Made by a program: the position numbers and the translations under genes | Notes under the pieces: model-generated | Databases searched by the model: none | The model's input: the letters and a program-made list of their open reading frames with translations, nothing else | Told to the model about the DNA's origin: nothing | Shown: piece by piece, positions 63,896 to 64,000 of the stretch | Position numbering within the stretch: position 1 is the first letter of the stretch | Layout: each line of letters begins with the position of its first letter | From: Rhineura floridana | Lineage: Eukaryota; Chordata; Lepidosauria; Squamata; Rhineuridae | Assembly (NCBI RefSeq): GCF_030035675.1 | Contig: NC_084481.1 | Coordinates: forward strand, 232,840,927 to 232,904,926 | Length of the DNA: 64,000 bases | Reading direction: 5' to 3'

Positions 63896-63944
63896 GGCTT
63901 GCCTGTCACCTTAGACAAGCACATCCTTGGCTTTGACACAGGAG
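63896..63944 (+). CDS. RTRAF: RTRAF coding exon 7 (residues 179-194 plus one base)
   Basis: GLPVTLDKHILGFDTG, then donor 'gtaaga' at 63945. It corresponds to human GLPVALDKHILGFDTG with one change. The gene continues past the window; about 51 C-terminal residues remain. Confidence 0.97.
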
Positions 63945-64000
63945 GTAAGAGAGTGCTCCTCTGCAGCACGGCTCCTTTATTGCGCAGTAAATGCATTTGA

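Overview
The window is nuclear DNA from a vertebrate, most likely a squamate reptile (lizard-like). Two things support this. The exons of two genes are almost identical in protein to amniote GNG2 and RTRAF. The repeat landscape mixes Bov-B (RTE) LINE 3' ends, CR1 and CR1-L3-type LINEs, many L2-like LINE ends, tRNA-headed SINEs including one with a Bov-B-like tail, 5S-rRNA-headed SINEs, and many hAT transposons and palindromic hAT MITEs. The species cannot be named from the sequence alone.

There are two host genes, both on the + strand and in the order and orientation known for human 14q22. From 1 to about 38.4 kb is the 3' part of GNG2 (G-protein gamma-2). Both coding exons are present (30815-30901 and 37495-37623) and encode a complete 71-residue protein ending in the CaaX box CAIL. 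The 30 kb before the first coding exon is presumably GNG2 intron or upstream sequence; I cannot recognise its non-coding first exon(s). From about 43.8 kb to the end is RTRAF (C14orf166/hCLE), a subunit of the tRNA-ligase complex. Its CpG-island promoter lies around 43.9-44.4 kb, and seven coding exons give 194 of an expected ~245 residues. The last exon(s) lie beyond the window.

Everything else is intronic or intergenic and dominated by repeats. The larger identifiable ones are: a 2.14-kb L1-like non-autonomous element with an intact ORF1 and no reverse transcriptase (10350-12489, 20-bp target duplication); a 338-bp foldback hAT (19276-19613); a 1-kb hAT (27535-28532) whose termini match a 117-bp palindromic MITE nearby; a three-layer nest in RTRAF intron 2 (a CR1-L3 LINE inside one hAT inside another hAT, 46633-49786); a 672-bp hAT (52970-53641); and a hAT carrying a transposase remnant (53864-54560). 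A 5S rRNA pseudogene lies at 23601-23707.

I found no CRISPR-like, operon-like, toxin or retroviral system, and no new protein-coding gene. The interest is in the transposon record: precise 8-bp target duplications, nesting order, MITE/parent relationships and SINE-LINE tail sharing. Most open reading frames in the window are repeat-derived or chance. Family names for repeats rest on recognised motifs and copy-to-copy comparison by eye, not on a database search, and repeat boundaries without a stated duplication are good to about ±20 bp.
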